This document shows positions 50,923 to 59,825 of a DNA stretch of 64,000 nucleotides, one piece after another (positions within the stretch are counted from its first letter, which is position 1; every line of letters starts with the position of its first letter). Origin of the DNA: Reyranella sp. (GTDB lineage: Bacteria > Pseudomonadota > Alphaproteobacteria > Reyranellales > Reyranellaceae); contig NZ_JAFKJN010000019.1 of assembly GCF_017305915.1 (NCBI RefSeq), forward strand, positions 62,001 to 126,000. The letters are read 5' to 3'. A program made the position numbers and the translations under genes. Below the pieces are notes generated by a model that did no database searches, had not been told where the DNA came from, and saw only the letters and a list, made by a program, of their open reading frames with translations.

Positions 50923-52563
50923 TCATGGGCCGGATCTCTTGAGCTTGCGATAGCGTCGGATCAGCGCATTGGTCGAGCTGTCATGCTCGAGCTCGGGATC
51001 CGCCGCGCTCTCGAGCTCCGGGATGATCCTCTGGGCGAGCGCCTTGCCCAGCTCCACGCCCCATTGGTCGAAGGAATCGATCTGCCAGATCGTGCCCTGG
51101 ACGAAGACGCTGTGCTCGTAGAGCGCCACCAGCTTGCCGAGCGCGGCCGGCGTCAGGGCCTCCAGCAGCAGCGTGTTCGACGGCCGGTTGCCCTCGAACA
51201 GCCGGTGCGGCAGGAGCCAGTCGGGCGTGCCCTCCGCCTTGACCTGTTTTTCCGTCTTGCCGAAAGCCAGCGCCTCCGTCTGGGCGAAGACATTGGCCAG
51301 CAGCATGTCCTGATGCCTGCCCAGCGGATTGGCGGTCCGCGCGAAGGCGATGAAATCGCAGGGGATGAGCCGCGTCCCCTGATGGATCAGCTGATAGAAG
51401 GAATGCTGGCCGTTGGCGCCCGGCTCGCCCCAGTAGATCGGCCCCGTGTCGTAGTTCACGTCCGCGCCGTCGGCGGTCACGTGCTTGCCGTTGCTCTCCA
51501 TGGTGAGCTGCTGGAGATAGGCGGGAAAGCGCTTGAGATACTGCTCGTAGGGCAGCACCGCGACGGTCTGGGCACCGAAGAAATTGTTGTACCAGACGGC
51601 CAGCAGCGCCATCAGCACCGGCAGGTTGCGCTCGAACGGCGCGGTGCGGAAATGCTCGTCGATCTCGTGGAAGCCCTCGAGCATGGCGGCGAAATTGTCC
51701 GGCCCGATCGCGAGCATGGTCGACAGCCCGATCGCCGAATCCATGGAATAGCGGCCGCCGACCCAGTCCCAGAAGCCGAACATGTTGGCGGTATCGATGC
51801 CGAACTTCGCCACTTCCTGGGCGTTGGTCGAAACGGCGACGAAATGCTTGGCGATGGCGGCGGAGTCGCCTTTGAGGCCGGACAACAGCCAGTCCCGTGC
51901 GGTATGCGCGTTGGTCATCGTCTCCAGCGTGGTGAAGGTCTTGGAGGAGACGATGAACAACGTCTCCTCGGGGTCGAGGCCGTGCACCGCTTCGGCGAAG
52001 TCCGTGGCGTCGACATTGGAGACGAAGCGGAAGGTCATCGACCGCTCGGCGTAGTGCTTGAGCGCCTCGTAGGCCATGACCGGACCGAGATCCGATCCGC
52101 CGATGCCGATGTTGACCACGCTGCGGATGCGCTTGCCGGTGTGGCCCTTCCAGGCGCCGCTGCGTACCCGCTGAGAGAATTCCGCCATCTTGTCCAGAAC
52201 GGCGTGCACCTCGGGCACCACGTTCTGGCCGTCAAAGAGGATGGAGGCGCCGCGCGGCGCGCGCAGGGCGACGTGCAGCACCGCGCGCTTCTCCGAGGTG
52301 TTGATCCTGTCGCCGCGGAACATGGCGTCGATGCGATCCTGCAAACCCGACTCCCGGGCGAGCTGGAGCAGCAACTCCATGGTTTCGTCGGTGATCCGGT
52401 TCTTGGAATAGTCGAAGTAGATGCCGGCGGCCTCGACCACGAGCCTTTCCCCGCGCTTGCCATCCTTGGCGAAGAGCTGCCGAAGATGAAGACGCCTGAC
52501 CTTCTGATGGTGCCTCTTCAGCAACGCCCACGCCGGGCGCAGGTGCAAAGCCGGTACGCTCAT
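50923..52563 (-). CDS. pgi: Glucose-6-phosphate isomerase
   Basis: 546 residues. Interconverts glucose-6-phosphate and fructose-6-phosphate. Motifs: NIGIGGSDLGPVMAYEAL near residue 147, the PGI signature with FGFWDWVGGRYSM near 265, and the catalytic glutamate/lysine regions MESNGKHV near 355 and GVELGKALAQRI near 515. ATG 52563 follows AAGGGAA; the frame is open upstream into the gap before tal but without signals. In this operon it links the glucose and fructose ends of the pathway. Confidence 0.96.
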   Translation of the reverse strand: MSVPALHLRPAWALLKRHHQKVRRLHLRQLFAKDGKRGERLVVEAAGIYFDYSKNRITDETMELLLQLARESGLQDRIDAMFRGDRINTSEKRAVLHVALRAPRGASILFDGQNVVPEVHAVLDKMAEFSQRVRSGAWKGHTGKRIRSVVNIGIGGSDLGPVMAYEALKHYAERSMTFRFVSNVDATDFAEAVHGLDPEETLFIVSSKTFTTLETMTNAHTARDWLLSGLKGDSAAIAKHFVAVSTNAQEVAKFGIDTANMFGFWDWVGGRYSMDSAIGLSTMLAIGPDNFAAMLEGFHEIDEHFRTAPFERNLPVLMALLAVWYNNFFGAQTVAVLPYEQYLKRFPAYLQQLTMESNGKHVTADGADVNYDTGPIYWGEPGANGQHSFYQLIHQGTRLIPCDFIAFARTANPLGRHQDMLLANVFAQTEALAFGKTEKQVKAEGTPDWLLPHRLFEGNRPSNTLLLEALTPAALGKLVALYEHSVFVQGTIWQIDSFDQWGVELGKALAQRIIPELESAADPELEHDSSTNALIRRYRKLKRSGP

Positions 52564-52586
52564 CGATCGTTCCCTTGCAGACAGTT

Positions 52587-53672
52587 TCAGCTCGCCTTGC
52601 GGATCGCGACGCGCTTGGAATCGATGCGGGTCATCAGATCGTTCCACGACTTCACGAACGACGAGGCCCCCTCGTCCTGCAGCCGGGCCGCCAGCGCGTC
52701 AATGTCGATACCCGCCTTGGCGAAGCCGGCCAGAACCGCCTCACAGTCGCCGCCATCCGGCTCGAGCACCCGGTCGACCTCACCGTGATCGGCGAAGGCC
52801 TTGAGGGTCCCTTCCGGCATGGTGTTGACGGTGAAGGGCGCGGCCAGCGCCTTCACATAGAGGGCGTCGGAGGCTTTCGGATCCTTGGTGCCGGTGCTGG
52901 CCCACAGCAGGCGCTGGGCGCGGGCGCCGCTGTTGGCGGCACGCTGGAAGCGCGGCGCGGCGAGCAGCTCGCGATAGGCCTTGAAGCTGCGCTGACCGAT
53001 CGCGATCCCGAGGCGGTTGGTGAGCTCGGCCGGGACCTTGCCGGCGACCGCGACATCCCAGCGGCTGACGAACAGCGAGGCCACCGACGCGACGGCGGGA
53101 TTAAAGCCCACGGCGATGCGGCGCTCGACGCCGCGCAGGTAGGCTTCGGCCGCCGCGACGTACTGCTCGCGGGAGAACAGCAGCGTGACGTTGACCGGCA
53201 CGCCCGCGAAGATCGCCTCCTCGATAGCGGGCAGCCCTTCCGCCGTACCGGGAATCTTGATGAAGAGGTTGGGCTTGCCGGCGCGGCGATGGAGGTCGAT
53301 GGCCGCCGCCAAGGTGCTCTTGGTGTCGCGCGCCAGCAGAGGCGAAACCTCGAGCGACACCCAGCCATCGACGCCGTCCGTCCGATCGAACACGGGCTGG
53401 AACAGCTCGGCGGCACGGGTCAGGTCGGCCAGCGCCAGGGAGAAGAACAGGTCCTCGCCGGATTTGGCCGAGGACGCACCCTGGGCAATGTCCTGGTCGT
53501 ACATGGCGCTGTTCTTGATCGCCGTGTCGAAGATCGTCGGGTTCGAGGTCAGCCCCGTCACCGACAGATCGTCGATGTAGTTTTTCAGCGTGCCGCCGTT
53601 CAGCAGCTCGCGGGTGATGTTGTCGAGCCACAGGCTCTGGCCGAGGTCGCGCAGCTTCCGGGTCGGTTTCAT
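52587..53672 (-). CDS. tal: Transaldolase
   Basis: 361 residues, the TalB-like longer type. Transfers a dihydroxyacetone unit between sugar phosphates. Schiff-base lysine in NLFIKIPGTAEG near residue 137; N-terminal motif SLWLDNITRELL near 13; TGLTSNPTIFD near 39. Overlaps the first HAD gene of the operon by 4 bp (ATGA). 23 bp separate it from pgi. Confidence 0.96.
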   Translation of the reverse strand: MKPTRKLRDLGQSLWLDNITRELLNGGTLKNYIDDLSVTGLTSNPTIFDTAIKNSAMYDQDIAQGASSAKSGEDLFFSLALADLTRAAELFQPVFDRTDGVDGWVSLEVSPLLARDTKSTLAAAIDLHRRAGKPNLFIKIPGTAEGLPAIEEAIFAGVPVNVTLLFSREQYVAAAEAYLRGVERRIAVGFNPAVASVASLFVSRWDVAVAGKVPAELTNRLGIAIGQRSFKAYRELLAAPRFQRAANSGARAQRLLWASTGTKDPKASDALYVKALAAPFTVNTMPEGTLKAFADHGEVDRVLEPDGGDCEAVLAGFAKAGIDIDALAARLQDEGASSFVKSWNDLMTRIDSKRVAIRKAS

Positions 53673-54379
53673 GGTCTCACCTTCGGGCTGGAGGCAAGGG
53701 TACGGGGCGCCATGCCGAGCCGCGCCAGATCATGGTCGAGCAGGTCGCCGATGCGCTCGACCGTCAGGTCCGCCGGCGGCAGCGCATCGATCACCTTGGC
53801 GTCGTGCGCATACTGGCCCTGGCGCGGGAATACCGTCGTCACGCGCTGTCCCCAGACCCGCTTGACGACATCGAGGATGCGCAGCTTGTCGTCCACGAGA
53901 ACGTAGTGCTCGGCCGGGAAGCGCCGCTCGACGTCGTCCAGCACCTCTTCCTTGTGGATGTAGATCAGCACGTCGCCGTCGGCGACCCTGGCGAGGCCGG
54001 CACGCTCGACCTTGCGCGGCTGGAAGACGACATCGCCGTCGGACAGAATCACGGTCGGGCCGAGGCTGCGCAGCCACTGCAACACGCGCAGCGCGTTCGG
54101 GTAGAGCCGGTCGGCGAACGGGTAGTCGACGAGGAAGGACGACATCGCCAGCAGCTCGATCTCGCGCGGGTGCTCGACGCGGAAGCGCTGGAGGGCGCCG
54201 ATATAGTCGCGATAGCCCAGCTCCTGCATCAGACCTTCCAGGATCGTCCAATAGCGATCGCGCGCGGCAGCGCCGTAGGTTCGCTCGAGATGGTCCTTGA
54301 GGTCCTGCTGGATCCCGTCGTTGTCGACCAGCGTGTTATCCACGTCGACGAGAAAGACGATCGGATGAGGTCGAGTCAT
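53669..54379 (-). CDS. HAD-family hydrolase, head of the pentose-phosphate operon
   Basis: 236 residues. Motif I FLVDVDNTLVDN near residue 9, lysine/aspartate region LVDDKLRILDVVK near 172. Probably a phosphatase with a helical cap; substrate unknown. ATG 54379 follows GGGAGGTG. It overlaps tal by 4 bp and is the first gene of a nine-gene minus-strand run (HAD, tal, pgi, zwf, HAD, pgl, rpiA, GH63-type, GH13). Confidence 0.85.
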   Translation of the reverse strand: MTRPHPIVFLVDVDNTLVDNDGIQQDLKDHLERTYGAAARDRYWTILEGLMQELGYRDYIGALQRFRVEHPREIELLAMSSFLVDYPFADRLYPNALRVLQWLRSLGPTVILSDGDVVFQPRKVERAGLARVADGDVLIYIHKEEVLDDVERRFPAEHYVLVDDKLRILDVVKRVWGQRVTTVFPRQGQYAHDAKVIDALPPADLTVERIGDLLDHDLARLGMAPRTLASSPKVRP

Positions 54380-54679
54380 GCAGCACCTCCCGCTCGACTG
54401 AACTACGGGGCCAGCGGCTTCTCGGCAAAGGGGCTGATCGGCCGCATCATGAGCACGCGACAGGTATTTGGGAAGCCCCTCACTCCGGGAGGAGTGCGAC
54501 ATTCGATATCATCGATGGCGCTTTCATGCGGGCTGCGGCTGCACCGAAAAGGTACCCGCGGTGGGCTCGAACCCCGCAGCCGAAGCTTTGCGCTTAGGTC
54601 CTCGTCTGGTTCATGCCGCCCGTCGCTGCACGCCGGAGCCGCTCCGGGACCTGCGTCCCGGAGCGGTGGCCTTGCCGGC
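54380..54679. other. 300-bp gap; T-arm-like sequence, no gene
   Basis: No convincing gene. At 54563-54579 the sequence matches the T-arm of tRNA-Glu in 14 of 17 positions, in the same orientation, but no full tRNA can be folded. The operon promoter for the HAD-led cluster should also lie here; I see no clear -35/-10 pair. Confidence 0.4.
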
Positions 54680-55318
54680 CTAGCGGATGATCGTGACGGT
54701 GATCGCGGTCTGGTGGGTCCAGACGGTGATGACCTGGTCGCCCGGCTTCAGTGCGGCGAGCGCCTGGCGGCCGGCGGCCGACTGGATCTGCGGCAGCGCG
54801 ATGACTTCGCCGCTGTCGGGCGACGGATCTTCCGGCCGGCCGTTCGAGGCGTTGACGATGAACAGGCTGCCGCTCGCCGGCTCGACCCGGGTCACCATGC
54901 CCGACATGCTCCACATGCGGATCGGCTCCTGCATGCCCGGGATGCCGGTCAACCGCGCGCCCTTGGCCATCATCGCCTTGGCCTTCGCCTCCGATTCCGG
55001 CGTCTTCTTGGCGATCAGGAAGTCGACATAGTCGAACCAGTTGCAGTCGACGATCTGGCCTTCCTTGAGCGTGCTGTAGTTGGTCACCAGGTCGGCGGCC
55101 CGCATCTTGACGCGGCCGAGGTCCTCCCAGACGACGTTGAGGACGCGGCGCTCGGGATGCAGGCTGTTGATCGTCCCGCGCTTGTGGTTCTGGTAGTTGT
55201 TGGTGACCACCAGATCGTCCGACTGGGCGGCCGCGGTCATCGACAGGGCAGGCAGGCCGCCGGCGGCGAGCGCGCCGCCGCCCAGCAACCGCAACGTTGC
55301 GCGACGAGTTGAGTGCAT
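54680..55318 (-). CDS. Exported hypothetical protein
   Basis: 212 residues. A Tat- or Sec-type signal (MHSTRRATLRLLGGGALAAG, cut near AAA-QS). Mature chain contains VTNNYQNHKRGTINSLHPER and VVWEDLGRVKMRAADLVTNY, with MSGMVTRVEPASGSLFIVN near 130: a beta-rich, probably OB-like periplasmic protein. I do not recognise a named family. A RVEP-x-G--FIVN pattern in other proteins of this kind hints at a role in metal or oxidant response, but that is only a guess. ATG 55318 follows AAGGGGG. Confidence 0.65.
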   Translation of the reverse strand: MHSTRRATLRLLGGGALAAGGLPALSMTAAAQSDDLVVTNNYQNHKRGTINSLHPERRVLNVVWEDLGRVKMRAADLVTNYSTLKEGQIVDCNWFDYVDFLIAKKTPESEAKAKAMMAKGARLTGIPGMQEPIRMWSMSGMVTRVEPASGSLFIVNASNGRPEDPSPDSGEVIALPQIQSAAGRQALAALKPGDQVITVWTHQTAITVTIIR

Positions 55319-55636
55319 CGTGAATACCCCCTTGGGCAGCGACAGAAGGGCCCGCGTATGGCGGCGCCGTCAGAGAACGGCGAGGCTCATTCCCCGCCGC
55401 ATGGCCCGATAGTTGCCAGCGGGCTTCGTATCAGGCCTTGACTAAAGTCAAGGCGTCGCACGCCGCAACCCTTGCTCGGGCGCCGCCGTTAATGCGCCGG
55501 ACCGGAGGCACCGGCCAAGCGAGCGGCCCTGAGCGACCCAACCCTCGACGTACGCGCCTTCCCGGAGACGCCCCCTGGGGCGCGCCGATCGCGCGAGATC
55601 GTCCGCCCTCGTACAATCGCCGTCGCCGGCATCGGC
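55319..55636. other. Intergenic region with 20-bp palindrome
   Basis: 318 bp between divergent genes. It holds the palindrome at 55435-55454. From 55493 the frame of the following membrane protein is already open, so its true start may lie here, but no ATG, GTG or TTG is available before 55637. Confidence 0.5.
55435..55454. promoter_or_regulatory. Palindromic operator candidate
   Basis: GCCTTGACTAAAGTCAAGGC: a perfect 9-bp inverted repeat with a 2-nt centre. TTGAC occurs on both strands and could be a -35 box in either direction. It lies 116 bp before the start of the minus-strand exported protein and 182 bp before the plus-strand membrane protein. Confidence 0.5.
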
Positions 55637-57061
55637 GTGATCCTGGGCGCCGCCGTGGTCAATGCGGCCCTGCGGGGGCCATGGCTCGACGAGTTCTGGA
55701 CGCTCGAGCTGTCGGACAGCCGCCACGGCCTGCTTGCCCTGATCCAGGACGGCTGGCTGCGCGATGCTCATCCGCCTCTGTTCAATGCCTGGGCGACCCT
55801 GCTGGCCGCGCTCGGCATCGACTCGATCGCCGCGGGACGCCTGGTGTCGAACCTGCTGGCCGCCGGGCTGATGCTGCTGGCGGCGCGCCGCCTGGCGCGG
55901 CGGATGCCCGGGCCGGCCGGTTTCACCGCAGCTCTCCTGCTGCTCGTGCTGTCGCTGCCCCCGGCGATCGAGGCCTTCGCCACCTACCGCTCCTACTTCT
56001 GGCAGATCGCGGCAATGACGATCCTGGTGCTGGTCGCCCGCCATGTCGCCTGGGCCAGGGCCGATCTCGACCTGCGCCGCGACGCCGAGATGGCCGCGAT
56101 CGCCGCGATGGCGACGGCGGCGTCGATCGGGCTGCACTATATCGGCGGGCTGTTCGGCGGCCTGCTGGCCGGCGCGATCGCGCTTTCGGCCCATCGCCGC
56201 GGCCTGCGGCGATGGGCGCACCTGATGCTGGCGACGACGGCGCTGGCGAGCGGGCTGATCGCCGCGATGGTGCTGCTGCAGTTCCCCAACTGGGCGGCCG
56301 AGTTCGACCATAGCTGGATCAACCTGCCGGGCCTGCAGGCGCTGGGCGTCCCGGCCTCGCTGGCGCTGGTCGCGATCGCCCACAATCCGCTGGCCTTCGC
56401 GGGGCTGCGCCTCGGCCCGGCCGGGCGCAATGCCGCCGAGCGGCGCTTCCTCGCCATGGTCGGCGGCGCGCTGGTCGTGGGCGTCGCCCTCATCCTCGCC
56501 GGCCATGCTTTCAAGCCGATCGTGGTCGAGCGCTACCTGTGCGCGGTTCCCGTGCTGGTCAGCGCGCTGATGGCCGTGCCGGCTGCGCGCCTGGTGCGGA
56601 CCCCGCGGCTGTTCGGCCTGATGGCGCTGGTGTCGATGGCGGCTGCGGTCGGCCCGCTGGTCCACTCGGGCATCAAGCCGCTGTGGAACGAGGACGCGCG
56701 CGCGATCGCCAGCATCGTTGCCGGCTGCCCGACGACCAGGATCTATGCGGTCAGCGGCTGGGCGCTCGGGCCGGCCGCCGGGACCCGCACCGCGCGCCGC
56801 GAGGATCCCGTCTTCGAGCGCGCTTACCGGCTGCTCGCCGAGCGCCACGGCTACTCAGTGGGCTACATCGGCCGGAACGGCACGGCGCATGCGACGCCCG
56901 GCCCCTGCCCCGTGCTGCTGTGGTACGAGCACACGCCCAACGCGGCCGAGGACGACCTGGCGGCGGCCGTCGAGGAGTCCGGCCTGACGGGGCTCGAGGA
57001 GGCGCGCCTGTCGGTCATCCGCAGCGACACCGGCTTCGTCGTCCGCGCCGACCGGCAGTAG
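55637..57061 (+). CDS. GT-C-like membrane glycosyltransferase, 5' end uncertain
   Basis: 474 residues from GTG 55637, with about ten membrane segments. The loop after the first helix reads GPWLDEFWTLELSDS and DAHPPLFNAWATLL, the ArnT/PMT-like pattern with D-E next to a membrane helix. Such proteins transfer sugars from polyprenyl phosphate carriers at the periplasmic face. The GTG start cuts into the first helix; the open frame continues upstream to 55493 with coding-like sequence (RSREIVRPRTIAVAGIG) but no standard start codon. Ends at 57061, right against the convergent FkbM gene. Confidence 0.75.
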   Translation: MILGAAVVNAALRGPWLDEFWTLELSDSRHGLLALIQDGWLRDAHPPLFNAWATLLAALGIDSIAAGRLVSNLLAAGLMLLAARRLARRMPGPAGFTAALLLLVLSLPPAIEAFATYRSYFWQIAAMTILVLVARHVAWARADLDLRRDAEMAAIAAMATAASIGLHYIGGLFGGLLAGAIALSAHRRGLRRWAHLMLATTALASGLIAAMVLLQFPNWAAEFDHSWINLPGLQALGVPASLALVAIAHNPLAFAGLRLGPAGRNAAERRFLAMVGGALVVGVALILAGHAFKPIVVERYLCAVPVLVSALMAVPAARLVRTPRLFGLMALVSMAAAVGPLVHSGIKPLWNEDARAIASIVAGCPTTRIYAVSGWALGPAAGTRTARREDPVFERAYRLLAERHGYSVGYIGRNGTAHATPGPCPVLLWYEHTPNAAEDDLAAAVEESGLTGLEEARLSVIRSDTGFVVRADRQ

Positions 57062-57868
57062 TCAGTGGCCCGCCTTTGGATCCTGGATCGCCATCCAGTC
57101 GTGCCATTCTTTCGACATGTCGGTCCACTTGAGCCGCGCCTGCGGATGCAGGTAAAGCACGTTGGCGAACAGCACGAACTCCCTGCGCGGGCCATAGCGC
57201 AACAGCTCGTAGAGCCCCGACAGCACGAAGCCCCGCGCCTCGAGATGATCGTGCAGCTCGGTGAACTGCTGCATCTCCCGCTGGTCCGAGCGGAAGGTCA
57301 TCTCGGCCAGCACGAACAGGAGATTGTGGTCGGCGATCAGCCGGGCCGCACCGCGCACCACCTCCATCTCCCAGCCCTGCACGTCGAGCTTGAGCAGGTC
57401 GAGATGGCTGATGCCGTTGGCCGCGACGATGTCGTCGACCGTCGCGACCTCGGTCGTCTGCGTGTGCCCGTCCCCGCCCGCGGCCGCGGCGACCAGCGTG
57501 TTCAGCTCCGAATCGGCGCGCACCTGCAGTTGGAGCGTCTCGGCGCGGCTGCCGAGCGCCAGCTTGTGCAGCCGGACATTGGCGCGCGTGCCGTACTTCG
57601 CCTGCAGGGTCGCGAACGCACCGTCGGTCGGCTCGAACGAGTGGATCTCGGCATCGGACGCGTAGCGCAGCAGCGCCTTCAGCGTCTGGCCGGTGTTGGC
57701 GCCGACATCGAACACCGCGCCGAGCGAGCGGGTGCCGAGGAAGCGCTGCAGGTCGTAGAGCCAGGAGAGGCCGTAAGGCACGTAGCGCGTCAGCGGGAAG
57801 TGCTTCGAGGCGAGCGTGGCCCCGAGCGCACCGTGCAGCGCCGCGCCGAGGCGTTGTTTCAGTCCCAT
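57062..57868 (-). CDS. FkbM-family methyltransferase
   Basis: 268 residues. SAM motif I is AVFDVGANTGQTLKALL near residue 51; FEPTDGAFATLQ near 77 and LDLLKLDVQGWEMEVVRGA near 157 are the FkbM motifs. Such enzymes O-methylate sugars or other hydroxyls in surface glycans and secondary metabolites. It sits between two GT-C-like proteins, so a glycan substrate is plausible. Its stop abuts the previous plus-strand stop. Confidence 0.92.
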   Translation of the reverse strand: MGLKQRLGAALHGALGATLASKHFPLTRYVPYGLSWLYDLQRFLGTRSLGAVFDVGANTGQTLKALLRYASDAEIHSFEPTDGAFATLQAKYGTRANVRLHKLALGSRAETLQLQVRADSELNTLVAAAAGGDGHTQTTEVATVDDIVAANGISHLDLLKLDVQGWEMEVVRGAARLIADHNLLFVLAEMTFRSDQREMQQFTELHDHLEARGFVLSGLYELLRYGPRREFVLFANVLYLHPQARLKWTDMSKEWHDWMAIQDPKAGH

Positions 57869-57972
57869 GGGCGCACTATTGCGGTTTGCCGCGCCCGGCC
57901 AAAGCGGAAAACGGATTCCCCCACCCCACGCGCTCGCCTTGGCCGCCCCCCGACCCTACAATAGCCCGAGGC

Positions 57973-59682
57973 ATGCACTTGCACCCCGGAGACGTTGCCT
58001 TGGGCGCACGATCGCCGCACCGACGGGCGCCGCACCGACGGGCCCTGGGGACGGATCTCGCGCTCCTCGCGGTCGGCGGCTTCGTCCTGCTGGTCCTCGT
58101 CATCCTGTGGTTCGACAACGCGCAGGGCAATCTCACCGGCAACGGCGTGTTCAAGACCGCCGAGCTGCGCCCGTGGATCCGCGACCCGGCGAGCGCGCCG
58201 CTCTATCCCGCGAACTACCTGTTCTATCCGGTCTACGGCACGCTGTGCCGGCTGCTCGACGGGCTCGGCGTGTTCGCCGGCGACCCGCGCCGCCAGCTCA
58301 CCATCCTCAACGCCGCCAGCGCCGCGCTCTGCCTGTGCGTCGTCTGGCGGCTGGCGCTCAGCTTGAGCGGCAGCCGCGCGATCGCGCTCGCCACCGCGCT
58401 GTTCCATCTCGCCTGCAGCTACGTGCTGATGCTCGCCATCACCAACGAGGACATCATGCCGAGCTACACCGTCATGCTGGCGGCGATGGCGCTGGCCGGC
58501 GTGTGGTTCGCGCAGCCGACGCCCCGGCGCGTGCTGGGCGTCGCGGTCCTGTTCAGCCTCGGCTGGCTGATGGAATGGCGGCTGATGTTCCCTGCCCTGC
58601 CCGGGCTGCTGGCGGCGCTCTGTCTCGCGCCGGGCGGCTGGGCGAGCCGCCTGCGCATGATCGCCCTGCTGCTCGGCGGCATCGTCGCTACGGCGGCGGT
58701 CGTCGCCGGACTGTGGCACGGCCACAACGGTGCGGTCGGGCCGTTCGAGCTGATCTGGACCGGCAAGGCGGTGCATTCGGCGTGGGCCGGCTTCACCTGG
58801 GCCAAGCTCGCCTACATGCGCGACGGCATCGCCGCCTACCTGCTCGGCACCGCGGCGACCTGGCTGCCGGTGGTCGGCTGGGACCTCTGGCGCTACCTGG
58901 CGCTGGTGCTGATCGCGCTGCTGGGCGGCGCGGCGCTGCTGATGCTGCGGCCGCGCCGCAACGAGCCGATGGTGCGCTCGGTGGTGGCGGTGTTCGCGGT
59001 CGCCTTCGTCGCCGGCGAGGTCTTCAACCTCTATTCCCAGCCGCAGGACGCGCAGATGCAGATCAACGTCATGCCCTGGCTGACGCTGGCCTGGCTGTTC
59101 GTCCTGGAGGCAATCGCGGCGCGCCGGCGATCGGGCCTGGCGGCGATGGGCTCCATCGCCGTCCTGCTGCTCGCCTACAACGTCTGGAGTCTCAGCCCGC
59201 TGCGCGGCCTCGACACCCGCTGGCAGCAGGCCTTCGCCGAGCTCGAGCGCCGTGTCGATCCCACCCGCACGGTATTCGTGGTCCACGACTTCGACTGGAT
59301 GATGCCCTACGGCTCGCTCTACTGGGGCATAGAGGAGCCCGGGGTCGACGGGCTCGGACCGCCGCCGCAAGCCAAGCCGAAGTTCAAGTGGATCGGCTTC
59401 ATCGGCCAGTTGCTGCGCCACCACGACTGGACCGACGAGCAGCAGACCGCCGACCTGCGCCGCCAGATCGACCGCGCGTTGGAGCTCGGCTACGACGTGC
59501 TGCTGGTGCGGCTGGCCCATGTCAGCCAGGACCAGCTCGAGCAGGATTCCGGCATGATCGCCAGCCGCCCGCAGCTCGCCGCGCTGCGCGCCATGCTGCT
59601 GCGCGACTACGTCGCCAGGCCCGCCTTCACCGACCCGGTGATGGGCCCGTTCGACCGCCTGCAGCGCGCGCCGCGGGACTGA
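57973..59682 (+). CDS. Multi-pass membrane protein, GT-C-like
   Basis: About 569 residues with roughly ten membrane helices. The first periplasmic loop contains LPANYLFYPVYGTLCRLLDG-type wording (APLYPANYLFYPVYGTL near residue 70), and NEDIMPSYTVM near 157 is a possible acidic site. A soluble C-terminal part holds VFVVHDFDWMMPYGSLYWG near 433. ATG 57973 lacks a good ribosome site; TTG 58000 follows GGAGA at 7 nt and may be the true start. A 15-bp tandem duplication near 58015-58044 encodes H-R-R-A-P twice. Function unknown. Confidence 0.7.
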   Translation: MHLHPGDVALGARSPHRRAPHRRALGTDLALLAVGGFVLLVLVILWFDNAQGNLTGNGVFKTAELRPWIRDPASAPLYPANYLFYPVYGTLCRLLDGLGVFAGDPRRQLTILNAASAALCLCVVWRLALSLSGSRAIALATALFHLACSYVLMLAITNEDIMPSYTVMLAAMALAGVWFAQPTPRRVLGVAVLFSLGWLMEWRLMFPALPGLLAALCLAPGGWASRLRMIALLLGGIVATAAVVAGLWHGHNGAVGPFELIWTGKAVHSAWAGFTWAKLAYMRDGIAAYLLGTAATWLPVVGWDLWRYLALVLIALLGGAALLMLRPRRNEPMVRSVVAVFAVAFVAGEVFNLYSQPQDAQMQINVMPWLTLAWLFVLEAIAARRRSGLAAMGSIAVLLLAYNVWSLSPLRGLDTRWQQAFAELERRVDPTRTVFVVHDFDWMMPYGSLYWGIEEPGVDGLGPPPQAKPKFKWIGFIGQLLRHHDWTDEQQTADLRRQIDRALELGYDVLLVRLAHVSQDQLEQDSGMIASRPQLAALRAMLLRDYVARPAFTDPVMGPFDRLQRAPRD

Positions 59683-59691
59683 TCCCCGGAA

Positions 59692-59708
59692 TCCGGCCGG
59701 CGGCCGGA
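59692..59708 (+). terminator. Possible terminator hairpin
   Basis: TCCGGCC (59692-59698), GGC loop, GGCCGGA (59702-59708), starting 10 bp after the stop at 59682. A T-run appears only about 30 nt later, so it is a weak candidate. Confidence 0.4.
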
Positions 59709-59825
59709 CACCTCCGATGCCGATTCCATAAGGGTTTTCTCAAGAATCCGGGAATCCGGCCCCCACCCCCCAAGCCGGACGCCCGCGGACGCCCCGGACG
59801 CGGCGGACGAGAGACTGCAATCAGT

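Noticed and set aside
48440..50953. 837-codon plus-strand open frame
   Set aside because: Antisense to the Cof-type HAD and zwf genes, which are unmistakable.
42892..54560. Recent genomic island with integrase
   Set aside because: No integrase, transposase or phage gene found in the interval; all genes are core-type carbon metabolism. Kept only as a weak att-like observation.
54468..54683. 71-codon plus-strand frame containing VGSNPAA
   Set aside because: That phrase is the usual translation of T-arm-like DNA; the rest shows no coding character.
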